DNA of 64,000 nt from Rhodopseudomonas palustris (GCF_034479375.1 NZ_CP140155.1:2976001-3040000), one strand, 5' to 3'. Counted from the stretch's first letter, positions 26,685 through 35,455 are shown. Made by a program: numbers and translations. Notes: generated by a model not told the origin, from the sequence alone.

Positions 26685-27614
26685 ATGAGCAGCGTCGCGC
26701 CCCCGATCGACGAAACCGCCACGCCATCAAAGGCCGCAGAGGCCGCGCGACCGGCGCGGCGCTCCGGCCTCGTCGAGATGATCGCCCACACCCGCTACGT
26801 GCTCGGCGACAACCGCGTGACCGCCTTCGCCTTCGGCCTGCTGGTGGTGATCGTGTTCGCCGCACTGTTCGGCCCGTATGTCGTGCCCTACGACCCGATG
26901 GCCAGCAACACCGCGCAGGCGCTGAAGCCGCCGTCCGCGGCGAACTGGTTCGGCACCGACCAGCTCGGCCGCGACATCTTCAGCCGCGTCGTCGTCGCCA
27001 CCCGGCTCGATCTGTTCATCGCGGTCGCCTCGGTCGTGCTGGTGTTCCTGATGGGCGGCCTCGCCGGCATCGCGGCGGGTTACTTCGGCGGCTGGACCGA
27101 CCGTATCGTCGGCCGCATCGCCGACACCATCATGGCGTTTCCACTGTTCGTGCTGGCGATGGGCATCGTCGCGGCGCTCGGCAACACCGTGCAGAACATC
27201 ATCATCGCCACCGCGATCGTCAACTTCCCGCTCTACGCCCGCGTCGCCCGCGCCGAGGCCAATGTGCGGCGCGAGGCCGGCTTCGTGATGGCGGCGCGGC
27301 TCTCCGGCAACAGCGAGATGCGCATCCTGCTGGTGCACATCCTGCCGAACATCATGCCGATCATGATCGTGCAGATGTCGCTGACGATGGGCTACGCCAT
27401 CCTCAACGCCGCCGGCCTGTCCTTCATCGGCCTCGGCGTCCGCCCGCCGACCGCCGAATGGGGCATCATGGTCGCCGAAGGCGCCTCGTTCATGGTCTCC
27501 GGCGAATGGTGGATCGCGCTGTTCCCCGGCCTCGCGCTGATGACCGCCGTGTTCTGCTTCAACCTGCTCGGCGACGGCCTGCGCGACATCTTCGACCCGC
27601 AGCGGAGGACGTGA
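26685..27614 (+). CDS. ABC permease, DppC/OppC type
   Basis: 309 residues from ATG 26685 (GAAGGA 8 bp upstream). Signature FGTDQLGRDIFSRVVVATRLDL, then EAA loop NVRREAGFVMAARLSGNSEMRILLVHILPNIMP, and C-terminal LNLLGDGLRDIFDPQRR-type ending (FNLLGDGLRDIFDPQ). Pairs with the DppB-like permease upstream. A palindromic repeat separates it from the ATPase gene. Confidence 0.95.
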   Translation: MSSVAPPIDETATPSKAAEAARPARRSGLVEMIAHTRYVLGDNRVTAFAFGLLVVIVFAALFGPYVVPYDPMASNTAQALKPPSAANWFGTDQLGRDIFSRVVVATRLDLFIAVASVVLVFLMGGLAGIAAGYFGGWTDRIVGRIADTIMAFPLFVLAMGIVAALGNTVQNIIIATAIVNFPLYARVARAEANVRREAGFVMAARLSGNSEMRILLVHILPNIMPIMIVQMSLTMGYAILNAAGLSFIGLGVRPPTAEWGIMVAEGASFMVSGEWWIALFPGLALMTAVFCFNLLGDGLRDIFDPQRRT

Positions 27615-27660
27615 GCGATGATGAGTTGCTTGTCGACCATCCCGGCCGCCCCACGCGCCG

Positions 27661-27754
27661 CCGTCATGGCCGGGCTTGACCCGGCCATCCATCCCGTCTC
27701 GCAAGGACTCTTAGCAAGAGCGATGGACCGCCGGGTCAAGCCCGGCGGTGACGG
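27661..27754. repeat. Palindromic intergenic repeat (family B)
   Basis: 94-bp palindrome with CCGTCATGGCCGGGCTTGAC on the left and GGGTCAAGCCCGGCGGTGAC on the right, between the dppC-like and ATPase genes. Related to family A but with TTGACC in place of TCGTCC in the arms; a second copy sits inside the ATPase gene. Confidence 0.85.
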
Positions 27755-27775
27755 ATGGAAAATGTGGAGATTCCA

Positions 27776-29617
27776 ATGACCACCCCACCCCTCCTCGACG
27801 TCCACGATCTCACCGTCGAATTCGCCACGCGCCGCGGCATCGTCAAGGCGGTGCAGCATGTCGATATTTCGGTCGGCAAGGGCGAGACGCTGGCGATCGT
27901 CGGCGAAAGCGGCTCGGGCAAGTCGGTGACCTCCTATGCGGTGATGCGGATTCTCGACCGCGCCGGCAGGATCGCCGAGGGTTCGGTGATGTTCGGCGGC
28001 ATCGACATCAAGGCCGCGACCGAAGACCAGATGCGGGACCTGCGCGGCCGCGAGATCTCGATGATCTTCCAGAACCCGCGCGCGGCGCTGAACCCGATCC
28101 GCAAGGTCGGCGACCAGATCGAGGACGTGCTGCGCCAGCACGTGCAATCGACCTCGTCGGATCGCGGCGAGAAGGCGATCGCCGCGCTCGAGGCGGTGAA
28201 GATCGCCCGGCCGCGCGAGCGCTACCACGCCTATCCGTTCCAGCTCTCCGGCGGGATGTGCCAGCGCGTGGTGATCGCGCTGGCGCTGGCCTGCAATCCG
28301 CAATTGCTGATCGCCGACGAGCCGACCACCGGCCTCGACGTCACCACGCAGAAGGCGGTGATGGACCTGATCGTCGAACTCACGCGTAGTCGTGGCCTGT
28401 CGACGATCCTGATCACCCACGATCTCGGCCTCGCCGCCGCCTATTGCGACCGCGTCGTGGTGATGGAGAAGGGCCGCGTCGTCGAGACCGCGCTGGCCGC
28501 CGATATCTTCGCCAACCCGCAGCATCCCTACACCCAGAAGCTGATGCGCGCGACGCCGCGGCTGGGCGTGAGTTTGCGGGAGCTGCTGCCGGAGGATGAT
28601 CAGACCGCGGCGCGCGCGCAAGGCACAGCGCCAACCACAAGTACACCCGTCATGGCCGGGCTTGACCCGGCCATCCATCCCGCTTCGTCAATAGCATCTC
28701 CCGAGGCGATGAACCCCCGGGTCAAGCCCGGGGGTGACGATGAGGCAAGTGGCACGCCTGCAGAGGCAACATCGCCGTCCGCTCCCCTCCTCGTGGTCGA
28801 CAAACTCGTCAAGGAATATCCGCGCCAGGGCGCGACCGCCGTGCTCGGCAAACTGTTTTCGCGCAGCCCCCCAGTCGAGCCGGATGCGTTTCGGGCGGTC
28901 GACGGCATCAGCTTCCAGGTCGGCCATGGCGAGAGCGTCGGCCTCGTCGGTGAATCCGGCTGCGGCAAGTCGACCACCTCGATGATGGTGATGCGTCTGC
29001 TGGACCAGACCTCCGGCCGGATCACCTTCGACGGCGAGGAGATCGGCGCCATCCTGCCGGGACGTTTCGCGCGGTTGCCGCAGCGCAAGGCGATCCAGAT
29101 GGTGTTTCAGGATCCGACCGACAGCCTCAACCCGCGCTTCACCGCGGCGCGCGCGATCGCCGATCCGATCATGCAGCTCGGCGACGTCAAGGGCCGCGAC
29201 GCGTTGCGCGCGCGCTGCGAGGAACTGGCCGAGCAGGTCGGCCTGCCGCTCGATCTGCTCGACCGCTTTCCGCATCAGCTCTCCGGCGGCCAGAAGGCCC
29301 GCGTCGGCATCGCCCGCGCCATCGCGCTGGAGCCGAAGCTGATCATCCTCGACGAACCCACCGCGGCGCTCGACGTCTCGGTGCAGGCGGTGGTGCTGAA
29401 CCTGCTGCAGGACCTCAAGCAGTCGATGGGAATGAGCTATCTGTTCGTGTCGCACGATCTCAACGTGGTGCGCCTCTTGTGCGATCGTGTCATCGTGATG
29501 CGCGCGGGCCGGATCGTCGAGCAGGGAACCTCCGAACAGGTGCTGGGCAGCCCGAAGGACGCTTATACGCGCGAACTCCTGACCGCGATCCCGCATCCGC
29601 CGCTGCCGGTGACGTGA
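27776..29617 (+). CDS. Fused ABC ATPase (DppD-DppF type) with a palindromic repeat in the linker
   Basis: 613 residues from ATG 27776 (GGAGA 6 bp upstream). First ATPase, residues ~5-260: GESGSGKS, LSGGMCQR, LLIADEPTTGLD. Second, ~335-605: GESGCGKST, LSGGQKAR, LIILDEPTAALD. Fusion of the two subunits is common in this family. The linker between them (about residues 288-325) is odd: it is the in-frame translation of a family B palindromic repeat, giving VMAGLDPAIHP and later PRVKPGGDD. The reading frame stays open through it, and both ATPase cores are intact, so the protein should function with an expanded linker. Confidence 0.94.
   Translation: MTTPPLLDVHDLTVEFATRRGIVKAVQHVDISVGKGETLAIVGESGSGKSVTSYAVMRILDRAGRIAEGSVMFGGIDIKAATEDQMRDLRGREISMIFQNPRAALNPIRKVGDQIEDVLRQHVQSTSSDRGEKAIAALEAVKIARPRERYHAYPFQLSGGMCQRVVIALALACNPQLLIADEPTTGLDVTTQKAVMDLIVELTRSRGLSTILITHDLGLAAAYCDRVVVMEKGRVVETALAADIFANPQHPYTQKLMRATPRLGVSLRELLPEDDQTAARAQGTAPTTSTPVMAGLDPAIHPASSIASPEAMNPRVKPGGDDEASGTPAEATSPSAPLLVVDKLVKEYPRQGATAVLGKLFSRSPPVEPDAFRAVDGISFQVGHGESVGLVGESGCGKSTTSMMVMRLLDQTSGRITFDGEEIGAILPGRFARLPQRKAIQMVFQDPTDSLNPRFTAARAIADPIMQLGDVKGRDALRARCEELAEQVGLPLDLLDRFPHQLSGGQKARVGIARAIALEPKLIILDEPTAALDVSVQAVVLNLLQDLKQSMGMSYLFVSHDLNVVRLLCDRVIVMRAGRIVEQGTSEQVLGSPKDAYTRELLTAIPHPPLPVT
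28647..28740. repeat. Palindromic repeat (family B) inserted in frame in a coding region
   Basis: 94-bp copy with CGTCATGGCCGGGCTTGACC on the left and GGGTCAAGCCCGGGGGTGAC on the right, entirely inside the fused ATPase gene, translated in the inter-domain linker without a stop. Confidence 0.88.
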
Positions 29618-29641
29618 TGTCTGACCGCCATCGACTTTCCA

Positions 29642-29738
29642 CGTCATTCCGGGGCGCGCGAAGCGCGAACCCGGAATCCCGAGATGATGGACACGAGATT
29701 CCGGGTTCGCTCGCTTGCGCGAGCGCCCCGGAATGACG
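29642..29738. repeat. Palindromic intergenic repeat (family C)
   Basis: 97-bp palindrome with CGTCATTCCGGGGCGCGCGA on the left and GAGCGCCCCGGAATGACG on the right, plus inner arms around AACCCGGAATCCC. It separates the ATPase gene from the atzG-like gene. Distinct from families A, B and D. Confidence 0.85.
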
Positions 29739-29749
29739 AACCGAAAACG

Positions 29750-29950
29750 ATGCTCGTAACAGGTGAAGCCTTGACCGATCCCCTCGACACCTACATCGAC
29801 TCCGTCGCCGCCGCGCTGGGGCTCGCCATCGATCCCGCCTGGAAACCCGCCGTGCGTGCCAATCTCGAGGTCTCGCTGAGGCTGGCGCGGCAGGTCGATG
29901 AGTTCCCGCTTCCCGACGAAACCGAGCCCGCGAGCATCTTCAGTGCCTGA
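29750..29950 (+). CDS. AtzG-like DUF4089 protein, small partner of the amidase
   Basis: 66 residues from ATG 29750 (TTG 29771 is another option); the frame upstream of it is translated repeat. Sequence TDPLDTYIDSVAAALGLAID... VRANLEVSLRLARQVDEFPL matches the DUF4089/AtzG type, a GatC-like helical chaperone subunit that binds AtzE in the 1-carboxybiuret hydrolase complex of Pseudomonas sp. ADP. It ends 13 bp before the atzE-like gene, the same order as in atzG-atzE. Assignment rests on sequence type and synteny. Confidence 0.8.
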   Translation: MLVTGEALTDPLDTYIDSVAAALGLAIDPAWKPAVRANLEVSLRLARQVDEFPLPDETEPASIFSA

Positions 29951-29963
29951 TCACAAGTCCGAT

Positions 29964-31355
29964 ATGTCCACCGACTGGATGACCGCTTCGGAGATCGCAG
30001 CGGCCGTCACCAACCGCACGATGACCGCGCTCGACGCCACCCAGGCGGCGCTGGCGCGGATCGCCGAGGCCGAGCCGGTGCTCAACGCCTTCACCGACAT
30101 CGTCGCCGAGCGCGCAAGGAGCCGCGCCCGCGCGATCGACGCTGCGCTCGCCCGCGGCGAAAAGGTCGGGCCGCTCGCGGGCGTGCCGTTCGCGGTGAAG
30201 AACCTGTTCGATGTCGAGGGCCTGACGACCCGCGCCGGCTCGAAGATCAACCGCGATCATCCGCCGGCGAAACGCGACGCCACCCTGATCGAGCGGCTGG
30301 AAGCCGCCGGCGCGGTGCTGATCGGTGCGCTCAACATGGGCGAATACGCCTACGACTTCACCGGCGAGAATTTTCACGACGGCCCGTCGCGCAATCCGCA
30401 CGATCCGACGCGGATGACCGGCGGCTCGTCCGGCGGCTCCGGCGCCGCGGTCGGCGGCGGCGAAGTGCCGCTCGCGCTCGGCTCGGATACCAACGGCTCG
30501 ATCCGGGTGCCGTCGTCGTTCTGCGGCATCTTCGGGCTGAAGCCGACCTACGGCCGGCTGCCGCGCAGCCGCTCGTTTCCGTTCGTCGCGAGTTTCGATC
30601 ACCTCGGCCCGTTCGCGCGCAGCACAGCAGATCTCGCGCTCGCCTATGACGCGATGCAGGGGCCGGATGCCGGCGACGCGGCCTGCACGACGCGACCGCC
30701 CGAGCCGGTATCCGCCACGCTTGCGCAAGGACTCGATGGCCTGCGCATCGCGCGGGCCGGCGGTTACTTCGCGGCCAATTTGTTTCCCGAAGCCCGTGAA
30801 GCCGTCGATCGCGTTGCGAAGGCCCTCGATATCGGCAAGACGGTGGAGCTGCCGGAAGCCGCGCGCGCCCGCGCCGCGGCCTTCGTCATCACCACCGTCG
30901 AGGGCGCGTCGCTGCATCTCGACCGGCTTCGGCAGCGGCCGAACGATTTCGATCCGGCGGTGCGCGACCGGCTGATCGCCGGCGCGATGATCCCGGCGCC
31001 GCTGGTCGACCGCGCCCAGAAATTCCGCCGCTGGTATCGCGCCCGCGTGCTGGAGCTGTTCAGGGACGTGGATATCATCATCGCGCCGGCGACGCCCTGC
31101 GTCGCGCCGCAACTCGGGCAGCAGACTTTCATGCTCGACGGCGTCGAGCTGCCGGTGCGCGCCAATATCGGCATCCACACCCAGCCGATCTCGTTCATCG
31201 GCCTCCCGGTCGTGGCCGTGCCGATCCCGCTGCAGCCGATGCCGATCGGCGTCCAGATCATCGCCGCGCCGTGGCGCGAAGACCTCGCGCTGCGCGTCGC
31301 GCACGCGCTCGAAACCGCCGGCGTCGCCCGCGCGCCGCGCCCGCAAATCTTCTGA
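29964..31355 (+). CDS. AtzE-like amidase (1-carboxybiuret hydrolase family)
   Basis: 463 residues, amidase-signature enzyme. Ser-cisSer-Lys triad visible: Lys79 (PFAVKN), Ser155 in GGSSGGSG, nucleophile Ser179 in TNGSIRVPSS; the 24-residue Ser-Ser spacing is canonical. The atzG partner upstream and the atzH and atzF homologues downstream support AtzE function, deaminating 1-carboxybiuret to 1,3-dicarboxyurea, over a generic GatA-like amidase. Start ATG 29964 lies 13 bp after atzG; ATG 29979 is an alternative. No cyanuric-acid hydrolase gene (atzD) is present here. Confidence 0.85.
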   Translation: MSTDWMTASEIAAAVTNRTMTALDATQAALARIAEAEPVLNAFTDIVAERARSRARAIDAALARGEKVGPLAGVPFAVKNLFDVEGLTTRAGSKINRDHPPAKRDATLIERLEAAGAVLIGALNMGEYAYDFTGENFHDGPSRNPHDPTRMTGGSSGGSGAAVGGGEVPLALGSDTNGSIRVPSSFCGIFGLKPTYGRLPRSRSFPFVASFDHLGPFARSTADLALAYDAMQGPDAGDAACTTRPPEPVSATLAQGLDGLRIARAGGYFAANLFPEAREAVDRVAKALDIGKTVELPEAARARAAAFVITTVEGASLHLDRLRQRPNDFDPAVRDRLIAGAMIPAPLVDRAQKFRRWYRARVLELFRDVDIIIAPATPCVAPQLGQQTFMLDGVELPVRANIGIHTQPISFIGLPVVAVPIPLQPMPIGVQIIAAPWREDLALRVAHALETAGVARAPRPQIF

Positions 31356-31369
31356 ATAGGACTTTTGAC

Positions 31370-31765
31370 ATGGAACTCGATCTGCCCGACGTGCTCGCCG
31401 AAGTCGGCGAAGCCTTCGCCCGCTACGAAGCCGCACTGATCACCAACGACGTCGCCACGCTCGGCGAATTGTTCCGCAACCACCCGCGCACGATCCGCTA
31501 CGGCATCGGCGAGAATCTCTACGGCTACGACGAGATTCAGGGTTTTCGCGCGGCGCGTTCGCCGGTCGGGCTAATGCGCAAGACCTCGCGCACCGTCATC
31601 ACCGCCTACGGCCGCGACATGGCGGTCGCCTCGACGCTGTTCACGCGCGACAGCGCGCCCGGCAAGGTCGGCCGCCAGATGCAGACCTGGGTGCGCTTCC
31701 CGGAAGGCTGGCGCATCGTCGCCGCCCATGTCAGCGCCATCGACGAACCGCGGCCGGGCTCATGA
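31370..31765 (+). CDS. AtzH-like DUF3225 protein (1,3-dicarboxyurea decarboxylase family)
   Basis: 131 residues, SnoaL/NTF2-like fold: VGEAFARYEAALITNDVATLGELF, TIRYGIGENLYGYDEIQGFRAARSP, and QMQTWVRFPEGWRIVAAHVSAI. The DUF3225 family includes AtzH, which decarboxylates dicarboxyurea to allophanate between AtzE and AtzF. It lies between the atzE-like gene (14 bp) and a GntR gene whose start overlaps its stop (ATGA). AGGA sits 10 bp before ATG 31370. Confidence 0.85.
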   Translation: MELDLPDVLAEVGEAFARYEAALITNDVATLGELFRNHPRTIRYGIGENLYGYDEIQGFRAARSPVGLMRKTSRTVITAYGRDMAVASTLFTRDSAPGKVGRQMQTWVRFPEGWRIVAAHVSAIDEPRPGS

Positions 31766-32496
31766 CCTTCGATTCCCTCCCGACCGAGCGCCGCATCATC
31801 GCGCCCAAACCGGGCGCCGGCGCGGTCGCGCCGGGCCAGCCTGCGGCGGTGATCGGCAAGACCACGCGCGCCGAGGAGTTGCGCCGGCAACTCGCCGACG
31901 AGATCGTGCGCGGCGCGCTGGCGCCCGGGGCGCCGCTCGATGAGACCGAGATCGCCAACCGCTTCAAGGTGTCGCGCACGCCTGTGCGCGAGGCGCTGCG
32001 GCAATTGGTGACCAGCGGCCTCGTCGAATCGCGGCCGCATCACGGCGCGGTGGTGGCGAAGCCGTCGTTCGAGCGGCTGAGCGGGATGTTCGAGGCGATG
32101 GCCGAACTCGAGGCGATGTGCGCCGGCTACGCCGCCGAGCGGATGACGCCACTGGAGCGCCGCGACCTCGAGGCGATCCACGACGAACTGCGGATGCTCA
32201 GTCACCAGGGCAATCCGGAGCGTTTCCACGACGTCAACGAGCGTTTCCACAACGCGATCTATGCCGGCGCGCACAACGACTACATCGCCGAAATCACGCT
32301 GGCGACGCGGGTGCGGGTGCAGCCGTTCCGCCGCGCCCAGTTCCGCAATCTCGGGCGCCTGGCGAAATCGCAGGCTGAGCACGACCGCGTCGTGGTCGCG
32401 ATCATGCGCGGCGACCGCAACGCCGCCGCGGCCGCGATGCGCGGCCACATCGCGCTGGTGCGCGACGAATACGAAATCTACGCCGTCTCGGTGTGA
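31762..32496 (+). CDS. GntR-family regulator, FCD subfamily, within the atz-like operon
   Basis: 244 residues. N-terminal winged helix (ETEIANRFKVSRTPVREALRQLVTSGLVESRPHHGAVV) and a C-terminal FCD all-helical ligand domain with the usual metal-binding His/Asp/Asn pattern (DVNERFHNAIYAGAHNDYI). It overlaps the atzH stop by 4 bp and is followed 12 bp later by the atzF homologue, so it is encoded inside the operon it probably controls. The palindrome at 23664-23680 is its best candidate operator. Atz clusters studied elsewhere use a LysR regulator (AtzR), so this is a different control scheme. Confidence 0.92.
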   Translation: MTFDSLPTERRIIAPKPGAGAVAPGQPAAVIGKTTRAEELRRQLADEIVRGALAPGAPLDETEIANRFKVSRTPVREALRQLVTSGLVESRPHHGAVVAKPSFERLSGMFEAMAELEAMCAGYAAERMTPLERRDLEAIHDELRMLSHQGNPERFHDVNERFHNAIYAGAHNDYIAEITLATRVRVQPFRRAQFRNLGRLAKSQAEHDRVVVAIMRGDRNAAAAAMRGHIALVRDEYEIYAVSV

Positions 32497-32508
32497 CTGG
32501 AGCCTCGT

Positions 32509-34308
32509 GTGACTGAAACCATCGCCGACATTCTCGCCGCGCATCGCGCCGGCACCTCGACGCCCGCGCAGACGATCGCAAGGTGCTATCAGCGCATCCG
32601 CGCTCATGCCGATCCCGCCCTGTTCATCACGCTGCGCGACGAGGCGGATGCTGTCGCCGAAGCCGTGGCGCTCGCCGCCAAGGATCCGTCGCTGCCGCTC
32701 TACGGCGTGCCGGTCGCCGTCAAGGACAATATCGACGTCGCCGGCCTGCCGACCACCGCGGCCTGTCCGGCTTTCGCATATCAGCCGGCGCAGGATTCCA
32801 CCGCGGTGGCGAAGCTGCGCGCCGCCGGCGCCATCGTCATCGGCAAGACCAATCTCGATCAGTTCGCCACCGGCCTGGTCGGCGTGCGCTCGCCCTACGG
32901 CATTCCGCGCAATGCGATGCGCGCCGATCTGGTGCCGGGCGGCTCCAGCTCGGGATCGGCGGTCGCGGTCGGCGCTGGGCTCGTGCCGCTGTCGCTCGGC
33001 ACCGACACCGCCGGCTCCGGCCGTGTCCCGGCGATGCTCAACAACATCGTCGGGCTGAAGCCGAGCCTCGGCCTGATCTCGACAACCGGCCTCGTGCCGG
33101 CGTGCCGCACGCTCGATTGCATCTCGGTGTTCGCGCTGAACGTCGACGACGCGATGATGGCGCTGCGCGTGATGGGCGCCCCCGACGCCGCCGATCCGTA
33201 TTCGCGCGATCGGCCGGTCGCGGCGATGACGGCGATGCCGGACAAGCCGCGGCTCGGCGTGCCGCGCCCCGATCAGTTGCAGTTCTTTGGCGATCGGCAC
33301 GCGGAGCAGGCCTATGCGGACGCGCTGCGACGCTGGACGAAGCTCGGCGCCGAACTGATCGAGATCGACATCGCGCCTTTGTACGAGACCGCGCGGCTGC
33401 TCTATGACGGCCCGTGGGTCGCCGAGCGCTACCTCGCGATCCGCGAGCTGATCGACGCGACGCCCGACGCGGTGCATCCGGTGACGCGGCAGATCACGCT
33501 CGGCGGCAAGGCGATCAGCGCGGCCGACACTTTCGCGGCGCTGTATCGCCTGCAGGCGCTGCGCAAGCTCGCCGGTCCGACCTTCGCGGCGATCGACGCG
33601 CTGGTGCTGCCGACCGCGCCGACCGCCTACACGGTCGAGCAGGTGCTGGCCGATCCGATCACGCTGAACAGCCGGCTCGGCACCTACACCAATTTCGTCA
33701 ACCTGCTCGACCTCTGCGGCCTCGCGATCCCGGCTTCGATCCGCGCCGACGGCATCCCGTTCGGCGTCACGCTGCTGGCGCCGGGCGGCCGCGATGCCGA
33801 TCTCGCCAGTCTCGGCCGTGTCTTCCACGCCCACACTGCGCTGCCGATGGGCGCGACCGGCACCAAGCAGCCGCCGCTCGCGGCGCTCGACGCGCCCGCG
33901 CAGGCCGACGCGATCCATATCGCCGTGGTCGGTGCGCATCTGTCCGGCATGGCACTGAACGGCGAACTCACCGCACTCGACGGCCGGCTGGTCCGCGCCG
34001 TCGCGACCGCACCGGACTACAAGCTCTATGCCCTGAAGGGCACGGTGCCGCCGAAGCCCGGCATGCTGCGCGTGGCAGCAGGCGCAGGCGCTGCGATCGC
34101 GCTGGAAATCTGGTCGCTGTCGCCGGCGGCGTTCGGGCGCTTCGTCGCCGCGATCCCGCAACCCTTGTCGATCGGCACGATCGCGCTGGCGGACGGCGCA
34201 CAGGTCAAGGGCTTCCTCGCCGAGCCCGCCGCGCTCGACGGCGCCCGCGACATAACCCATTTCGGCGGCTGGCGCGCCTATATGGCGGAGCTGGCGAAGG
34301 CGGGGTGA
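32509..34308 (+). CDS. atzF: Allophanate hydrolase (AtzF type)
   Basis: 599 residues; hydrolyses allophanate to ammonia and CO2. N-terminal amidase domain with triad Lys72 (VAVKDN), Ser146 in GGSSSGS and nucleophile Ser170 in TAGSGRVP. C-terminal ~130 residues (IHIAVVGAHLSGMALNGEL... LYALKGTVPPKPGM... FGGWRAYM) form the second domain typical of AtzF/DUR1,2 allophanate hydrolases, which acts in decarboxylation or assembly. Start is GTG 32509, with GGAG about 7 bp upstream. Last gene of the operon. Confidence 0.95.
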   Translation: MTETIADILAAHRAGTSTPAQTIARCYQRIRAHADPALFITLRDEADAVAEAVALAAKDPSLPLYGVPVAVKDNIDVAGLPTTAACPAFAYQPAQDSTAVAKLRAAGAIVIGKTNLDQFATGLVGVRSPYGIPRNAMRADLVPGGSSSGSAVAVGAGLVPLSLGTDTAGSGRVPAMLNNIVGLKPSLGLISTTGLVPACRTLDCISVFALNVDDAMMALRVMGAPDAADPYSRDRPVAAMTAMPDKPRLGVPRPDQLQFFGDRHAEQAYADALRRWTKLGAELIEIDIAPLYETARLLYDGPWVAERYLAIRELIDATPDAVHPVTRQITLGGKAISAADTFAALYRLQALRKLAGPTFAAIDALVLPTAPTAYTVEQVLADPITLNSRLGTYTNFVNLLDLCGLAIPASIRADGIPFGVTLLAPGGRDADLASLGRVFHAHTALPMGATGTKQPPLAALDAPAQADAIHIAVVGAHLSGMALNGELTALDGRLVRAVATAPDYKLYALKGTVPPKPGMLRVAAGAGAAIALEIWSLSPAAFGRFVAAIPQPLSIGTIALADGAQVKGFLAEPAALDGARDITHFGGWRAYMAELAKAG

Positions 34309-34434
34309 GCGCCAAATCGTGCGTGGCGCGCCGCAAATCATGAGCAAAAATTGCCGGCGGCGACGACTATTCGCCGTCACCGCCACACTGCAACTTCATT
34401 TCACCAGCGACGCCTCGCCAGCGACAGCTTCCCC

Positions 34435-35424
34435 TCACCCGATCGCCTTCAGGTACAGGCTCGGGTCGAAATACTTGTCCACGGGCGTGAAGTCCTTGAC
34501 GTTGGCATTGGCCATGAAGAAGTCGGTCGATTGCTGCAGCCACTTCGCTACGGTGCCGTCGGCGTAGTACTTGATCCAATCGCGCGACGAGAACATTTTT
34601 TGCGCCTTGAACTGCTCCATCACGTCGGCGAGCGGCACCTGGCTGTAGTGTTTTTTCTGCAGCGCCTGCATGGCCTCGTCGCTGTTGGCGATGATGTAGT
34701 CGTTGGCGTCGGCCCAGCCCTTGATGATCTTGCTCAGGCTCTCCTTGTTGCCGTCGTAATAAGTGTTGCTGGCGACCCAGCCGCCGATGATCGCGGCCTG
34801 CGGATAGTACGCCGAGGCGTCGGTGAGCTTGATGGCACCCGGCAACTTGTCGCGCACCGTGATATTGAACGGCACCCACAGCGCCACCGCCGGCACTGCG
34901 CCGGAGATGAACGAGGTCACCGCGGACGGCATCGACTGGTTGAGCAGTTCGACTTCCTTCGGATCGATCTTGTTGGCGCGCAGCGCCCGGTCGAGGAAAA
35001 CGTGGGCGGTGGTGCCGGTGGTGGTGGCGATCCGCTTGCCCTTCAGGTCCGCGAAGGTCTTGACGCCCATGTCGGGGCGCACCCACAGCTGCGCGGTCGC
35101 CACCTCGATGTCGTTCATCAGGAAGACTTTGCCTTGTCCGCGCGCCGGGAAGCTCGCGATCGATGCGCCGGTTGCGAGCACGTCGAGGCTGCCGCCGATC
35201 AGCGCCTGAAAGATCTCGAGCCCGGTGTTGAACTGCCGTAATTCGAGATCGAGACCCTGCTTCTCGAACGAGCCGCGGTCCATGCCGGTCCAGATCTGGC
35301 CATCGACCGCAACGGTGTGAAGATAGCCGACCCGCACCTTGGTCCTGCTTTGCGCGATCGCCGGGGCGGCGAGGCCGCTCAGCGCGAGGCCGGCGGTCGA
35401 GGCCAGAAATTGTCTGCGGTCCAT
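34435..35424 (-). CDS. ABC binding protein, nitrate/taurine/sulfonate (NMT1) type
   Basis: 329 residues. Signal MDRRQFLASTAGLALSGLAA with a Tat-like RRQFLA motif, cleavage near AIAQ. Mature protein KVRVGYLHTVAVDGQIWTGMDRGSFEKQGLDLELRQF and later LKGKRIATTTGTTAHVFL are typical of the TauA/SsuA/NMT1 group. Its gene is last of a three-gene minus-strand importer operon (permease, ATPase, binding protein). The divergent genes across the promoter encode an enolase-superfamily enzyme and a GMC oxidase, which probably act on the ligand; that ligand is unknown. Confidence 0.92.
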   Translation of the reverse strand: MDRRQFLASTAGLALSGLAAPAIAQSRTKVRVGYLHTVAVDGQIWTGMDRGSFEKQGLDLELRQFNTGLEIFQALIGGSLDVLATGASIASFPARGQGKVFLMNDIEVATAQLWVRPDMGVKTFADLKGKRIATTTGTTAHVFLDRALRANKIDPKEVELLNQSMPSAVTSFISGAVPAVALWVPFNITVRDKLPGAIKLTDASAYYPQAAIIGGWVASNTYYDGNKESLSKIIKGWADANDYIIANSDEAMQALQKKHYSQVPLADVMEQFKAQKMFSSRDWIKYYADGTVAKWLQQSTDFFMANANVKDFTPVDKYFDPSLYLKAIG

Positions 35425-35455
35425 GATCGATCCTCCCTGTGATTATTCTGTTTGT

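Noticed and set aside
28647..28740. Frameshift or pseudogene in the fused ATPase at the repeat
   Set aside because: The frame is open across the repeat and both ATPase cores are intact with all motifs.
29684..29749. N-terminal extension of the atzG-like gene
   Set aside because: The residues come from the family C palindrome; the AtzG-like sequence starts after 29750.
34309..34434. Bidirectional terminator between atzF and the NMT1-type binding protein
   Set aside because: Only an imperfect G/C-rich stem near 34359-34387; no T tract, so not called.
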